Source: Erwinia sp. JUb26 (GTDB lineage Bacteria; Pseudomonadota; Gammaproteobacteria; Enterobacterales; Enterobacteriaceae). From it: a DNA stretch of 64,000 nt. Below the pieces are notes generated by a model. It made no database searches. It saw only the letters and a program-made list of their open reading frames with translations, and was not told where the DNA came from. Shown in pieces: positions 25,891-34,766 of this stretch (position 1 is its first letter; the number at the start of each line of letters is the position of its first letter). Where the stretch lies: assembly GCF_003751505.1 (NCBI RefSeq), contig NZ_RJVB01000009.1, forward strand, positions 124,001 through 188,000, read 5' to 3'. A program made the position numbers and the translations under genes.

Positions 25891-28323
25891 TTATTTATCC
25901 AGCGCGTAGGCAATCACGTAGTCACCGCGATCCGGAGACTGACGCGCACCGCCCGCCGAAATCAGGATGTACTGCTTACCTGTTTTCGGCGACTTGTAGC
26001 TCATTGGGCCACCCTGGCTGCCAACCGGCAGACGGGCTTTCCACACTTCTTTACCGGTTGAGGTATCGAAAGCACGCAGGTAGTAATCCTGAGTACCTGC
26101 GATAAACACCAGGCCGCCCTGAGTTGCCAGCGTACCGCCCAGCGTTGGCATGCCCACCGGCATCTGCGCCTTCATCTTAATACCAAACGGACCGGTATCC
26201 TGCACCGTACCCACCGGCACCTGCCACACAATTTTCTGTGTTTTCAGGTCGATAGCTGACAGCGTACCGAACGGTGGTTTCTGGCAAGGAATGCCCAGCG
26301 GCGACATGAAGCGGTTTTTGTTCACGGCAAACGGGGTGCCTTTCAGCGGAACGGCGCCCATGCCGGTATTCACCGATTCACCACCGTTGCTGGCAGGACC
26401 AGAGGTGGTTTGTGCAGGGATCATCTGCACCCACAGTCCAAGACGCATATCGTTAGCGAAGATGTAATGGTTGTTCGGATCGGTCGACAGGCTGCCCCAG
26501 TTCATACCGCCCAGTGAGCCCGGGAAGCTGAGGGACAGGTCGGTACCCGGAACGGTGAACAGACCATCGTAACGCATAGATTTAAAGCCGATACGGCAGG
26601 CCAGCTGATCGAACGGCGTAGCGCCCCACATATCAGATTCGGTCATCGTATCCGCACCGATCTGCGGCATACCAACGGACTTCGGCTGGGTTGGCGTGTA
26701 CTGCTCGTTAGGAATGTTGCCAGGCTTAACCGGCACTTCTTTCACTTCGGTCAGCGGTTTACCGGTCAGACGATCCAGCACGAAGATCTGGCCCGCTTTG
26801 GTACCAAAGACCACCGCAGGTTTGCTGCTACCGTCTTTTTGCGGGAAGTCGATCAGGCTTGGCTGCATTGGGATATCGAAGTCCCACAGATCGTTATGAA
26901 CGGTCTGATACACCCATTTTTCTTTACCGGTCGTCGCATCCAGTGCCAGAATAGAGGCACCATATTTATGGTCCAGCGCGTTACGGTTTGCGCCCCACAG
27001 GTCAACGGACGAGCTACCCATCGGCAGGAACACGGTGTTCATCGCCGGATCGTAGGACATCGGAGCCCAGGAGTTCGGCGTGCTGCGAACGAAGGTTTTA
27101 CCCGCTTCCAGCTTCGCCGTTGGATCCGGATTGCCCGGGTCAAACGCCCAGCGCATTTCACCGGTGATCACATCAAAACCGCGCAGTACGCCACCAGGCA
27201 TATCGGTCTGCACGTTATCAGCTACGCGTCCACCCACCACGACGGTCGTGCCCGCCAGCGTTGGTGCGGAGGTCAGCTGATACTTAGGATCGCCCGCATC
27301 CCCCAGACCGGCTTTCAGGTCAACAAAACCTTTATCACCGAAGTTCTGACACATTTCACCGTTATCGGCGTTGATCGCCACCAGGCGCGCGTCGATGGTG
27401 TTCATCAACAGACGGCGCTGACAGGTATCACCGGCAGCCAGAGCAACCGAGGTTACCGGCGTTGAATCCGGCACGCTTGGCTGCTGCAGCGGTTTAGTGG
27501 CATCAAAGTAAGCCAGGCCACGGCAGCGGTTCCATACCTGGGACTGCGCGTTGATTTCGGTTTTCCAGATCTGTTTACCGGTATCCGCATCCACGGCAAT
27601 CACGTTGTTATGCGGCGTACAGAGGTACAGACGGTCACCGATCTGCAGCGGGGTTTGCTGATCTTCAGCACCGTTGCCGGTTGGGCTTTCCGGGATATCA
27701 CCGGTATGGAAGGTCCAGACGGGTTTCAGATCCTTCACGTTATCACGCGTGATCTGGTCCAGCGCCACAAAGCGGCTGCCTCCGGTCGTGTTGCCGTAGT
27801 TATCCCAGTTTTTCTGTTCGGTTGATTTATCCACCGGCACCAGCGGCAGTTCCTGCCCGCTCGATGCAACCGGCGGATGCGGCTGGAACATTTCAAACGC
27901 CGTTACCAGCAGGCCAACCACGGTCACCGCGCTCAGACCATAGGAAAGCTTCGCTGCTGAAGGTTTGCCTTCACGCTTGCGCAGCGCCGGCCAGGTAATC
28001 AGCGCCAGCAACAGCATACCGGCGAAGAACACCACGCGGGAAACCAGCGGCCAGAAATCAATACCGGCATCCTGAATGGCCCAGATAACGGTACCAATAA
28101 ACACCAGAGCAAAAATCAGCACTGCGGATGATTTACGACGGAAGAACTGGATTGCTGAAATGGCGGTAACAATACCGGCAATCGCAAAGTACCAGCTACC
28201 ACCCAGTGAAATCAGTTTGACACCACCAATGACGAAATACAGGCCTGCTGCCAGCAGAATTAACCCTAGCAGGAAACACCACAAGCCCAGCCATTTTGAT
28301 GACCCGGCATTTGTATGAGACAT
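25891..28323 (-). CDS. gcd: Membrane-bound PQQ-dependent glucose dehydrogenase
   Basis: The protein has 810 residues (E. coli Gcd 796) and starts at ATG 28323 after AGGAG; in-frame codons further upstream are not conserved. Five membrane segments occupy about residues 10-145. A long periplasmic beta-propeller quinoprotein domain follows, with NNVIAVDADTGKQIWK, WVYQTVHNDLWDFD and GTQDYYLRAFDTSTGKEVWK repeats. It oxidises glucose to gluconolactone in the periplasm and passes electrons to ubiquinone. PQQ synthesis genes are not in the window. The upstream untranslated region has hairpins (for example GCTCAT/ATGAGC near 28396). Confidence 0.95.
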   Translation of the reverse strand: MSHTNAGSSKWLGLWCFLLGLILLAAGLYFVIGGVKLISLGGSWYFAIAGIVTAISAIQFFRRKSSAVLIFALVFIGTVIWAIQDAGIDFWPLVSRVVFFAGMLLLALITWPALRKREGKPSAAKLSYGLSAVTVVGLLVTAFEMFQPHPPVASSGQELPLVPVDKSTEQKNWDNYGNTTGGSRFVALDQITRDNVKDLKPVWTFHTGDIPESPTGNGAEDQQTPLQIGDRLYLCTPHNNVIAVDADTGKQIWKTEINAQSQVWNRCRGLAYFDATKPLQQPSVPDSTPVTSVALAAGDTCQRRLLMNTIDARLVAINADNGEMCQNFGDKGFVDLKAGLGDAGDPKYQLTSAPTLAGTTVVVGGRVADNVQTDMPGGVLRGFDVITGEMRWAFDPGNPDPTAKLEAGKTFVRSTPNSWAPMSYDPAMNTVFLPMGSSSVDLWGANRNALDHKYGASILALDATTGKEKWVYQTVHNDLWDFDIPMQPSLIDFPQKDGSSKPAVVFGTKAGQIFVLDRLTGKPLTEVKEVPVKPGNIPNEQYTPTQPKSVGMPQIGADTMTESDMWGATPFDQLACRIGFKSMRYDGLFTVPGTDLSLSFPGSLGGMNWGSLSTDPNNHYIFANDMRLGLWVQMIPAQTTSGPASNGGESVNTGMGAVPLKGTPFAVNKNRFMSPLGIPCQKPPFGTLSAIDLKTQKIVWQVPVGTVQDTGPFGIKMKAQMPVGMPTLGGTLATQGGLVFIAGTQDYYLRAFDTSTGKEVWKARLPVGSQGGPMSYKSPKTGKQYILISAGGARQSPDRGDYVIAYALDK

Positions 28324-28601
28324 ACAAAAACACTCCTGGAGAGAATAAGACGCCATTATTGCTGGCAGATGCCGCCGTGTGTGGCGGTTGCCATCCCGCT
28401 CATAACGATGAGCTACAATAAGTATAGATGTCTTATTTTTATTAACATTATTACGCGGGACCAGCCCGTCCGGTGTTAACCGCTGAAGCTCACACACCCG
28501 CCAAACCTGGGCTGACGGACATAAGCTCCCGCAACTAACGCCAAAATTGTACCACCAGGTTCATTCTGTGATAAACAAAAAGTTAACATCCAACTAAAAA
28601 A

Positions 28602-30524
28602 TTATCCATATGGTTCATTTTTTACACCACGGCTCACCGGTAAAGAATTGAGACTATGGCCGAGTATGCTTATCGCCTTAGCGAGGTTGACTCGCTGTTC
28701 TTTCCCACTGTCACGATCGTAAATAGCAACGTCGGTAGCGGTTCCGCCATGAGGAACCACGATAATAAATCGCCCGCCCTGCCGTCTGGCATTACGCACG
28801 CAGGCATTGACCCGCATATGGGAAAAGTCATTGGCGATGCTCATCTGCGGAAAGGTTTTTCTGAGCGAACGGCCCAGGTTCAGCGCTTCGGTACTGGCCG
28901 CTGGCGAATCGGGGATAATGACCACATCCGTCACCTGCTGCTTCAACAGGTGTTTATCGGTCAAACGCACTAAACGCATAATCGGGTCCAGCATCAGGGC
29001 AAAGCCGCAGGCCTGAATCGGGGCTTCGATCACGGTACTGGCGCAGTCATCATAACGCCCACCGCGGCAAAGCAAACGGTGTTCCATCAGCGCCTCGCAG
29101 TGCCATTCGAAATAGGTGTGGCAGTAAGCATGAGGGGGATAAAGCCACCGATCCACCACAAACGGCACGTGGGCCTTCGTCAGGGATGCCAGTAAGAAAT
29201 CAAAGCGCTGTCGCGAGTCTGTCCCAAGATAGTCGCTGATTTCCGGCGCGAGAGAACGTAGCTTAGCCAGCAAAGGATGGCCTGAACACAGCAGTTTTTC
29301 CGGTTGGATTGCCAGACAGTCCAGCCATTGCGATTCGAACAGGCCGGTGAACGGCTGGTAGAAAGCACATAGCGCTGCGCGGAAAGCGGCGAACTCCTGC
29401 GGAGTTCCCGTGCTGTTAATTTTCAACTCCACATTTTCCTGCAGGCCCAGCGATCTAAAGAAATCATACTGCAGGACCAGCTGCTCCACTTCGATATCCA
29501 CCGCCGCGTAGCCGAAAGCTTCCACGCCAAGTTGCTGATACTGTTCGATATGTTCCCCTTTATTTTCTGCACTTCGAAACATCGCTCCCTGGTACCACAG
29601 TTTGCTCGTGGACTGCAGATGCGGATGCTGAGTGAGCATTTGCAGGCACCCCATCGTTCCCTCTCCGCGCAGCAGGGCGCTGCGGTTACCCGTCAGGAGA
29701 GACGTCATATTTTGCGCAGTAAAAACTGCCTCATTGCCTTCGCTCTCAAGGAGCGGCAGCCGAACTTCCTGATAGCAGTAACGGGACAGCAGGCAGGCCG
29801 CCTGATTCTCCAGCCACACCCAGTCGGTGACCTGGTTGTGAAAATATTTACGCGGTCGCCCGGCCTGCCTCGGCTGTACCGGCCGATGCAACTGCCTTTC
29901 CAGGCGCTGGCAATACTGCGGTGTACCCAGCAAACGATTCTGATTCAGGCAATCCTGCAGACGTTTTTCTATCGAAGGGCTAAGAGGGGACTGGATAAAA
30001 CGTGCATACTGTCTGGCACGTTCTTCAGGTGTATTGCCAAGCCGAAAATACTGTTCATGCGGGGTAATCATTTGCAGTTGCTGCTCACCGATATTATGCC
30101 GGTAGCTGCTCCACGGCAGTCGTTCCCCCTCGACATATTCCCGTTCCCGAAGGCGGGTATCAACAAATTTTTGCGCAATAAGCAGATAGGCTTCGGGTTC
30201 AATCAGCGAGCTGTTATATCTTCCCTCCCACAGGCTTCCGCTACGATGATACTTCTGATTAAAACAGGGAACATAGCTTCTGCCGATATGCTGAACCAGC
30301 CGACTCAGATCCTCTTTTGTCTGCGGCGTTAATAACAACATAAGTTGATGGGGTAGCAGGGTAAAAGCATGCAAAGCGAAGTCAAATATTTCGCCCGCTC
30401 GTCTTAAACAGTTAAGGAACGTTAAATAATCATCCTCATCATTAAAGACGATATCATTATTATGTCCCTTAAGCTGAATGAGTTGCGGCAACCCCTGAAC
30501 ATACACTCTCGACGTTCTGGACAT
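28602..30524 (-). CDS. Fusion of a dead REP-associated (Y1) transposase domain and a degenerate histidyl-tRNA synthetase-like domain
   Basis: One uninterrupted frame of 640 residues; ATG 30524 follows GGAG. Residues about 1-226 match a whole Y1/REP-associated transposase: FNQKYHRSGSLWEGRYNSSL (88-107), LPWSSY (136-141), TPHEQY, and the terminal GRPRK (222-226). The HUH motif (NHxH in the family) reads HQLM at 59-62 and the catalytic Tyr position is Phe120, so cleavage chemistry is lost. Residues 227-640 match HisRS including the anticodon-binding-like end. Motif 2 keeps RGEGT (286-290), Arg317, Gln331 and Glu335, and GGRYD (488-492) remains. The essential Arg of the LVRGLDYY motif is Tyr462, and the ATP-site arginines are Glu320, His325 and Glu327. 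It is divergent from the histidine decarboxylase operon. Likely a regulator or sensor, not an enzyme; this is inference. Confidence 0.85.
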   Translation of the reverse strand: MSRTSRVYVQGLPQLIQLKGHNNDIVFNDEDDYLTFLNCLRRAGEIFDFALHAFTLLPHQLMLLLTPQTKEDLSRLVQHIGRSYVPCFNQKYHRSGSLWEGRYNSSLIEPEAYLLIAQKFVDTRLREREYVEGERLPWSSYRHNIGEQQLQMITPHEQYFRLGNTPEERARQYARFIQSPLSPSIEKRLQDCLNQNRLLGTPQYCQRLERQLHRPVQPRQAGRPRKYFHNQVTDWVWLENQAACLLSRYCYQEVRLPLLESEGNEAVFTAQNMTSLLTGNRSALLRGEGTMGCLQMLTQHPHLQSTSKLWYQGAMFRSAENKGEHIEQYQQLGVEAFGYAAVDIEVEQLVLQYDFFRSLGLQENVELKINSTGTPQEFAAFRAALCAFYQPFTGLFESQWLDCLAIQPEKLLCSGHPLLAKLRSLAPEISDYLGTDSRQRFDFLLASLTKAHVPFVVDRWLYPPHAYCHTYFEWHCEALMEHRLLCRGGRYDDCASTVIEAPIQACGFALMLDPIMRLVRLTDKHLLKQQVTDVVIIPDSPAASTEALNLGRSLRKTFPQMSIANDFSHMRVNACVRNARRQGGRFIIVVPHGGTATDVAIYDRDSGKEQRVNLAKAISILGHSLNSLPVSRGVKNEPYG

Positions 30525-30899
30525 GGGTAGCTCCCATATAATTTCGGAAATTTAATTAAAAACAGGAACGGCCATTAAACAAGAATACGGACTCTTTCAC
30601 GCCAGAATAGTCCTTCATATTCACAATCATTGTCAAGCAAACAAAACCCTGACCAAGGAAACGGGCAGAATAGGCTTACGCGTACAGCTAACGAAAAGAG
30701 GTAAATAAAAAAGGGGACGGAACGCGTTTTTAATCTTTTCATCACCCCATGCCGCGCTGACCTACAGAAAAAAAACAAAGGCCAATATTAAATGATCTAA
30801 ATCATCTTTCCCCTCCTCCCCATTTTTAAACTCCGTACATCACCGCAAATTCAATCGACCTTTTTATTATTAATGGCACCACGTTACAGGATAGATAAA
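30525..30899. other. Divergent promoter region between the fusion gene and the histamine operon
   Basis: No gene seen in 375 bases. It contains the FNR-type site at 30793-30804, a TTTAAA hexamer near 30825 placed suitably for a class II FNR promoter, and an inverted repeat GGACT/AGTCC at 30588-30612. No REP-type GC-rich palindrome and no His-rich leader peptide was found. If the fusion protein is a regulator, its target most likely lies here. Confidence 0.5.
30793..30804 (+). promoter_or_regulatory. FNR-like site upstream of the histidine decarboxylase operon
   Basis: TGATCTAAATCA has both FNR core half-sites, TGAT and ATCA, with the correct four-base spacer. It is centred about 101 bases before the antiporter start. 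Induction of the operon at low oxygen is an inference. Confidence 0.55.
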
Positions 30900-32252
30900 A
30901 TGGATAAAATCAGCGCAAAGTCAGCCCATAAAATGGGCGTTGTGGCTCTGACACTTGTCACCGCCTCGAACATGATGGGGTCAGGGGTATTTATGCTACC
31001 GACTAACCTGGCCGGTATTGGTTATATTTCCCTGTGGGGATGGCTGTTTACTATTATCGGGGTCATCGCCATCGCTCTGGTCTTCGCAAAAACCAGCCTG
31101 CTCACACCGCGTAACGGCGGGATCGTGGCCTATGCCAGCGATGCTTTTGGTCCCTTCGTGGGATTTCAAACCACCGTCTGCTACTGGATTAGCGCCTGGA
31201 TCGGCAACGTAGCGTTGCTGGTCGCGGGTATTGGCTATCTCAGCTACTTCTTCCCGCAGCTCAAAGACCCAACCGTTGGCTGTGTGACGGCTATCGTGAT
31301 CCTCTGGGGTTTTATCGGCCTCGGCAGTCTGGGCGCACGCGTAGCGGGTCGCGCTCAGTCCTTTACCGCCAGCTGTATGCTGGTTGTGGTACTGGGTATC
31401 GGCGTTGTCGGCTGGTTCTGGTTCGATCCAACGATGTTCAGCCAGGTCTATAACGGCACGGGGAAAAGCGACAGCTCGGCGATTATCTCTGCCGCCTCCA
31501 TTGCGCTGTGGGGATTTCTCGGGGTGGAGTCCGCCGTGGTTTCGACAGGCCAGGTCGATAACCCGGAGCGCACGGTACCGAAAGCCACGGTGATGGGCTT
31601 GCTGATCGCGTCTGTCTGCTACGTCGGCAGCTGCACGGTGATCATGGGTCTGGTGCCTCACGCCGAACTGGTGAATTCCTCTGCACCTTTCGCCGATGCA
31701 GCACGCTATATGTTTGGTCCTACCGCGGGCAATATCGCCTCGGCGCTCAGTATTATCGCCTGCTTCGGCTCAATCTCCGGCTGGCTGATCCTGCAGTCCG
31801 AGGGGCCACGCGCGGGTGCCCAGCAGGGGCTGTTCCCGCAATTCTTTGCCGATGTGAATAAAAATGATGTCCCGATGAAAAGCCTGGTTTTCACCGGCGT
31901 GCTGATGAGTATCGTCCTGATGATGACCGCCTCGCCTAATCTGGCAAAACAGTTTGAAGTCGTCATTTTAATGTCCGTCTTTGCCTCCCTTTTGCCTTAC
32001 ATGTACGCGTTAATCTCTCTGCCCATCATTATGATGTCCAAAAAAATGAATCGCGGCCCCACCTTTATGTTCTACGCCGTCATGGTGGCGATTGGCATGA
32101 TCTACAGTATTTTCGCACTGCTGGGCTCAGGAACTGATTCAATATTCTGGGGGATCGTCATGATGATGTTCACCATTCCGTTATTCTCCTTCGTCGCCGC
32201 AGGCCGCAATAAAAAAGGGGATGACATTCTTTATCTCGATAAAAAATCCTGA
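30900..32252 (+). CDS. APC-family histidine/histamine antiporter
   Basis: The protein has 450 residues and about 12 membrane segments, from ATG 30900 after AGGA; the frame extends nine codons upstream without a ribosome site. It has the PotE/CadB/AdiC pattern: GSGVFMLPTNLAGIGYISLWGW in the first helices and WGFLGVESAVVSTGQVDNP in the sixth to seventh region. Such exchangers trade an amino acid outside for its decarboxylation product inside. Its position 39 bases before histidine decarboxylase makes histidine in/histamine out the natural reading. The pair consumes protons and produces a membrane potential. Confidence 0.85.
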   Translation: MDKISAKSAHKMGVVALTLVTASNMMGSGVFMLPTNLAGIGYISLWGWLFTIIGVIAIALVFAKTSLLTPRNGGIVAYASDAFGPFVGFQTTVCYWISAWIGNVALLVAGIGYLSYFFPQLKDPTVGCVTAIVILWGFIGLGSLGARVAGRAQSFTASCMLVVVLGIGVVGWFWFDPTMFSQVYNGTGKSDSSAIISAASIALWGFLGVESAVVSTGQVDNPERTVPKATVMGLLIASVCYVGSCTVIMGLVPHAELVNSSAPFADAARYMFGPTAGNIASALSIIACFGSISGWLILQSEGPRAGAQQGLFPQFFADVNKNDVPMKSLVFTGVLMSIVLMMTASPNLAKQFEVVILMSVFASLLPYMYALISLPIIMMSKKMNRGPTFMFYAVMVAIGMIYSIFALLGSGTDSIFWGIVMMMFTIPLFSFVAAGRNKKGDDILYLDKKS

Positions 32253-32291
32253 TCCGACCTTTCTTTCATCCATTAAAAAGGAATTAACACG

Positions 32292-33428
32292 ATGACTCTG
32301 TCTATTGAAAGCCAAAATAAACTTGATGCATTCTGGTCACACTGCGTTAAAAATCAATATTTCAACCTGGGTTATCCCGAGTCCGCAGATTTTGATTACA
32401 CTAATCTTGAACGTTTTATGCGTTTCTCCATTAATAACTGCGGTGACTGGGGCGAATACTGTAATTACCTGTTGAACTCTTTCGAGTTTGAAAAAGAAGT
32501 TATGGAATACTTCGCCAGTCTGTTCAAAATTCCTTTCGCCGAAAGCTGGGGATATATCACCAACGGCGGCACCGAGAGCAATATGTTTGGCTGCTATCTT
32601 GGCAGGGAAATCTTCCCGGATGGCACGCTGTACTACTCTAAAGATACGCACTATTCCGTAGCAAAAATCGTTAAGCTGCTGAGGATCAAATCTAGTGTGG
32701 TGGAATCGCTGCCGAACGGCGAGGTCGACTACGACGACCTGCTGAATAAAATCGCCCGGGACAATGAAAAGCATCCGATTATTTTTGCCAACGTCGGTAC
32801 GACCGTGCGTGGGGCGATTGATGATATCGCGCTGATTCAGCAACGGCTGAAGGAGGCCGGCTTTAAGCGTGAGGATTATTACCTGCACGCCGATGCCGCG
32901 CTGAGCGGCATGATCCTGCCTTTCGTTGACGAACCACAGGCCTATTCTTTTGCTGACGGTATTGATTCTATTGGCGTTTCCGGCCACAAAATGATCGGTT
33001 CGCCCATTCCCTGCGGCATTGTGGTTGCGAAGAAGAAAAACGTCGACCGCATCTCCGTTGAGATCGATTACATCTCTGCCCACGATAAAACTATCTCGGG
33101 CTCCCGCAACGGGCATACCCCGCTGATGATGTGGGAAGCCGTGCGCAGTCATAGCCATGAAAGCTGGGTACGCCGTATTGAACGCTGCCTGAACCTGGCC
33201 GAATATGCCGTTGAGCGTTTCCAGAAGGCGGGAATCAATGCGTGGCGCAACAGAAACTCCATCACCGTCGTCTTCCCCTGCCCTTCAGAAGCCGTCTGGA
33301 AAAAACACTGTCTGGCTACCTCCGGCGATATCGCTCACCTGATCGTCACCGCGCATCATCTGGACTCCAGCCAAATCGATCGGCTGATTGATGATGTTAT
33401 CGCTGACCGACAGGTTAACGCCGCGTAA
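32292..33428 (+). CDS. hdc: Pyridoxal-phosphate histidine decarboxylase
   Basis: The protein has 378 residues, exactly the length of Morganella morganii Hdc, with near-identical blocks along the whole chain (for example [17 protein letters not shown]). Lys233 in SGHKMIGSP binds pyridoxal phosphate, His120 (KDTHYS) stacks on the ring, and Asp201 (HADAA) pairs with its nitrogen. It is the Gram-negative group II enzyme, not the pyruvoyl enzyme of lactic acid bacteria. The product is histamine plus carbon dioxide. The ATG follows AAAGGAA. It lies between the antiporter gene and the second hisS, all in one direction. Confidence 0.96.
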   Translation: MTLSIESQNKLDAFWSHCVKNQYFNLGYPESADFDYTNLERFMRFSINNCGDWGEYCNYLLNSFEFEKEVMEYFASLFKIPFAESWGYITNGGTESNMFGCYLGREIFPDGTLYYSKDTHYSVAKIVKLLRIKSSVVESLPNGEVDYDDLLNKIARDNEKHPIIFANVGTTVRGAIDDIALIQQRLKEAGFKREDYYLHADAALSGMILPFVDEPQAYSFADGIDSIGVSGHKMIGSPIPCGIVVAKKKNVDRISVEIDYISAHDKTISGSRNGHTPLMMWEAVRSHSHESWVRRIERCLNLAEYAVERFQKAGINAWRNRNSITVVFPCPSEAVWKKHCLATSGDIAHLIVTAHHLDSSQIDRLIDDVIADRQVNAA

Positions 33429-33455
33429 AAAACGGTCACCAGGTAAGGAGTGAAA

Positions 33456-34730
33456 ATGAGTAAAATTCAGGCCATCCGGGGAATGCGCACCATTCTTCCC
33501 GAAGAAACGCCCGTCTGGCAATGGCTGGAAAGTCAGGTCAGAAACATCACCTGGCGCTACGGCTATCAGGAAATTCGCCTCCCCATTCTGGAACCCGTCT
33601 CGCTCTTTGAGCGAGCGATCGGTGAATCTACCGATATTGTGTCGAAGGAAATGTATAACTTCCTGGATAAAAGCGGCGAGCACATCACTCTCCGCCCGGA
33701 GGGCACCAGCGGCTGCGTAAGAACCATCATTGAAAACAATATGTGTTACAACAGCACGCAGCGTTTGTGGTACCAGGGGCCGATGTTTCGCTATGAGCGG
33801 CCACAAAAAGGCAGGTTGCGCCAGTTTACCCAGTTTGGGGTGGAAACTTTTGGCATGCCCGGTGCGGACATCGACGCCGAGCTGATTTATATGGCCAGCG
33901 ATATTTTTAAGGCATTAAAGGTAGAGCGCTACGTGCGGCTGGAGATCAATTCACTCGGCACCCTGCCGGAACGCCATGAGCATCGCCAACAGCTGGTGAG
34001 TTATTTTGAACAGCACCGCGAGATTCTGGACGAGGATAGTCTGCTGCGTTTGCAAAACAATCCGCTGCGTATTCTCGACAGTAAGAATCCGGATATGCAG
34101 AGCATGATCGAGGGTGCCCCAAAACTTCTCGACTATCTGGGACATGAATCACGCCAGCACTTTGAAGAACTGTGTGGACTGCTGGATAGCGCCGGTATTG
34201 GCTACACCATTAATCCTCGTCTTGTTCGGGGGCTGGATTATTACACGCGCACGGTATTTGAGTGGATAACCGACGAGCTGGGATCGCAGGGCACACTCTG
34301 CGGCGGTGGGCGTTATGACGGGCTGGTTGAGCTGTTCAGTCATAAAACATTACCCGCTTCCGGCTTCGCGATTGGCGTTGAACGACTGCTACTGCTGCTG
34401 GAAACCGTGGGGGCTAAGGGGAGTGTCAGCAATCATCCCGATATTGTTGTCACCTGTGAAGATCCCGCTCGCAGCATCGATGCCCTGCTTCTGGCGGACC
34501 AGCTTCGACGGCATCTGCCTGATTTTAAAGTCCTGAGTGATTTCACGGGCGCCAAAATCAAACGCCAGCACGCGAACGCCCTGAAAAGCGGTTGCCGGTA
34601 TATTGTGACGTTAAACGGTGACAGTCGAACGGGGCTCTGGGACCTGAAGGCAAATTCGCAGGAAACAATGAGACCGGATGATATCTGGAAAAAACTGTCT
34701 CACCGACCTGCCAACACGACGGCAGACTGA
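33456..34730 (+). CDS. Second histidyl-tRNA synthetase in the histamine operon
   Basis: The protein has 424 residues from ATG 33456 (AAGGAG upstream), 27 bases after hdc. All class II HisRS motifs look intact: LRPEGT (79-84), [10 protein letters not shown] (111-120), LVRGLDYY (256-263) with catalytic Arg258, and GGGRYDGL. It should therefore charge tRNA-His. It differs from the housekeeping enzyme at 38389-39666 and ends with an anticodon-binding domain. HisRS genes accompany hdc in several bacteria, where they may protect protein synthesis while histidine is being consumed. The name hisS is left to the housekeeping gene. Confidence 0.93.
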   Translation: MSKIQAIRGMRTILPEETPVWQWLESQVRNITWRYGYQEIRLPILEPVSLFERAIGESTDIVSKEMYNFLDKSGEHITLRPEGTSGCVRTIIENNMCYNSTQRLWYQGPMFRYERPQKGRLRQFTQFGVETFGMPGADIDAELIYMASDIFKALKVERYVRLEINSLGTLPERHEHRQQLVSYFEQHREILDEDSLLRLQNNPLRILDSKNPDMQSMIEGAPKLLDYLGHESRQHFEELCGLLDSAGIGYTINPRLVRGLDYYTRTVFEWITDELGSQGTLCGGGRYDGLVELFSHKTLPASGFAIGVERLLLLLETVGAKGSVSNHPDIVVTCEDPARSIDALLLADQLRRHLPDFKVLSDFTGAKIKRQHANALKSGCRYIVTLNGDSRTGLWDLKANSQETMRPDDIWKKLSHRPANTTAD

Positions 34731-34737
34731 GTGAAAA

Positions 34738-34762
34738 AAAAGGGAGCCATCAGGCTCCCTTA
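34738..34762 (-). terminator. Rho-independent terminator after der
   Basis: AAGGGAGCC and GGCTCCCTT form a nine-pair stem with loop ATCA. On the minus strand it runs into eight T's, so it ends der transcription. The plus strand lacks a T-run, but the hairpin may also slow the convergent histamine operon. Confidence 0.85.
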
Positions 34763-34766
34763 CAGA

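Noticed and set aside
28602..30524. An active insertion sequence or RAYT mobile element
   Set aside because: HUH and Tyr residues are missing, the frame continues into a HisRS domain, and no flanking REP-like palindromes were seen.
30525..30899. A histidine leader peptide or T-box attenuator before the histamine operon
   Set aside because: No run of His codons and no T-box-like motif could be found on the plus strand.
33456..34730. The gene as the housekeeping hisS
   Set aside because: The copy at 38389-39666 is in the conserved ispG-hisS-yfgM order and much closer to E. coli HisS; this copy is in the histamine operon.
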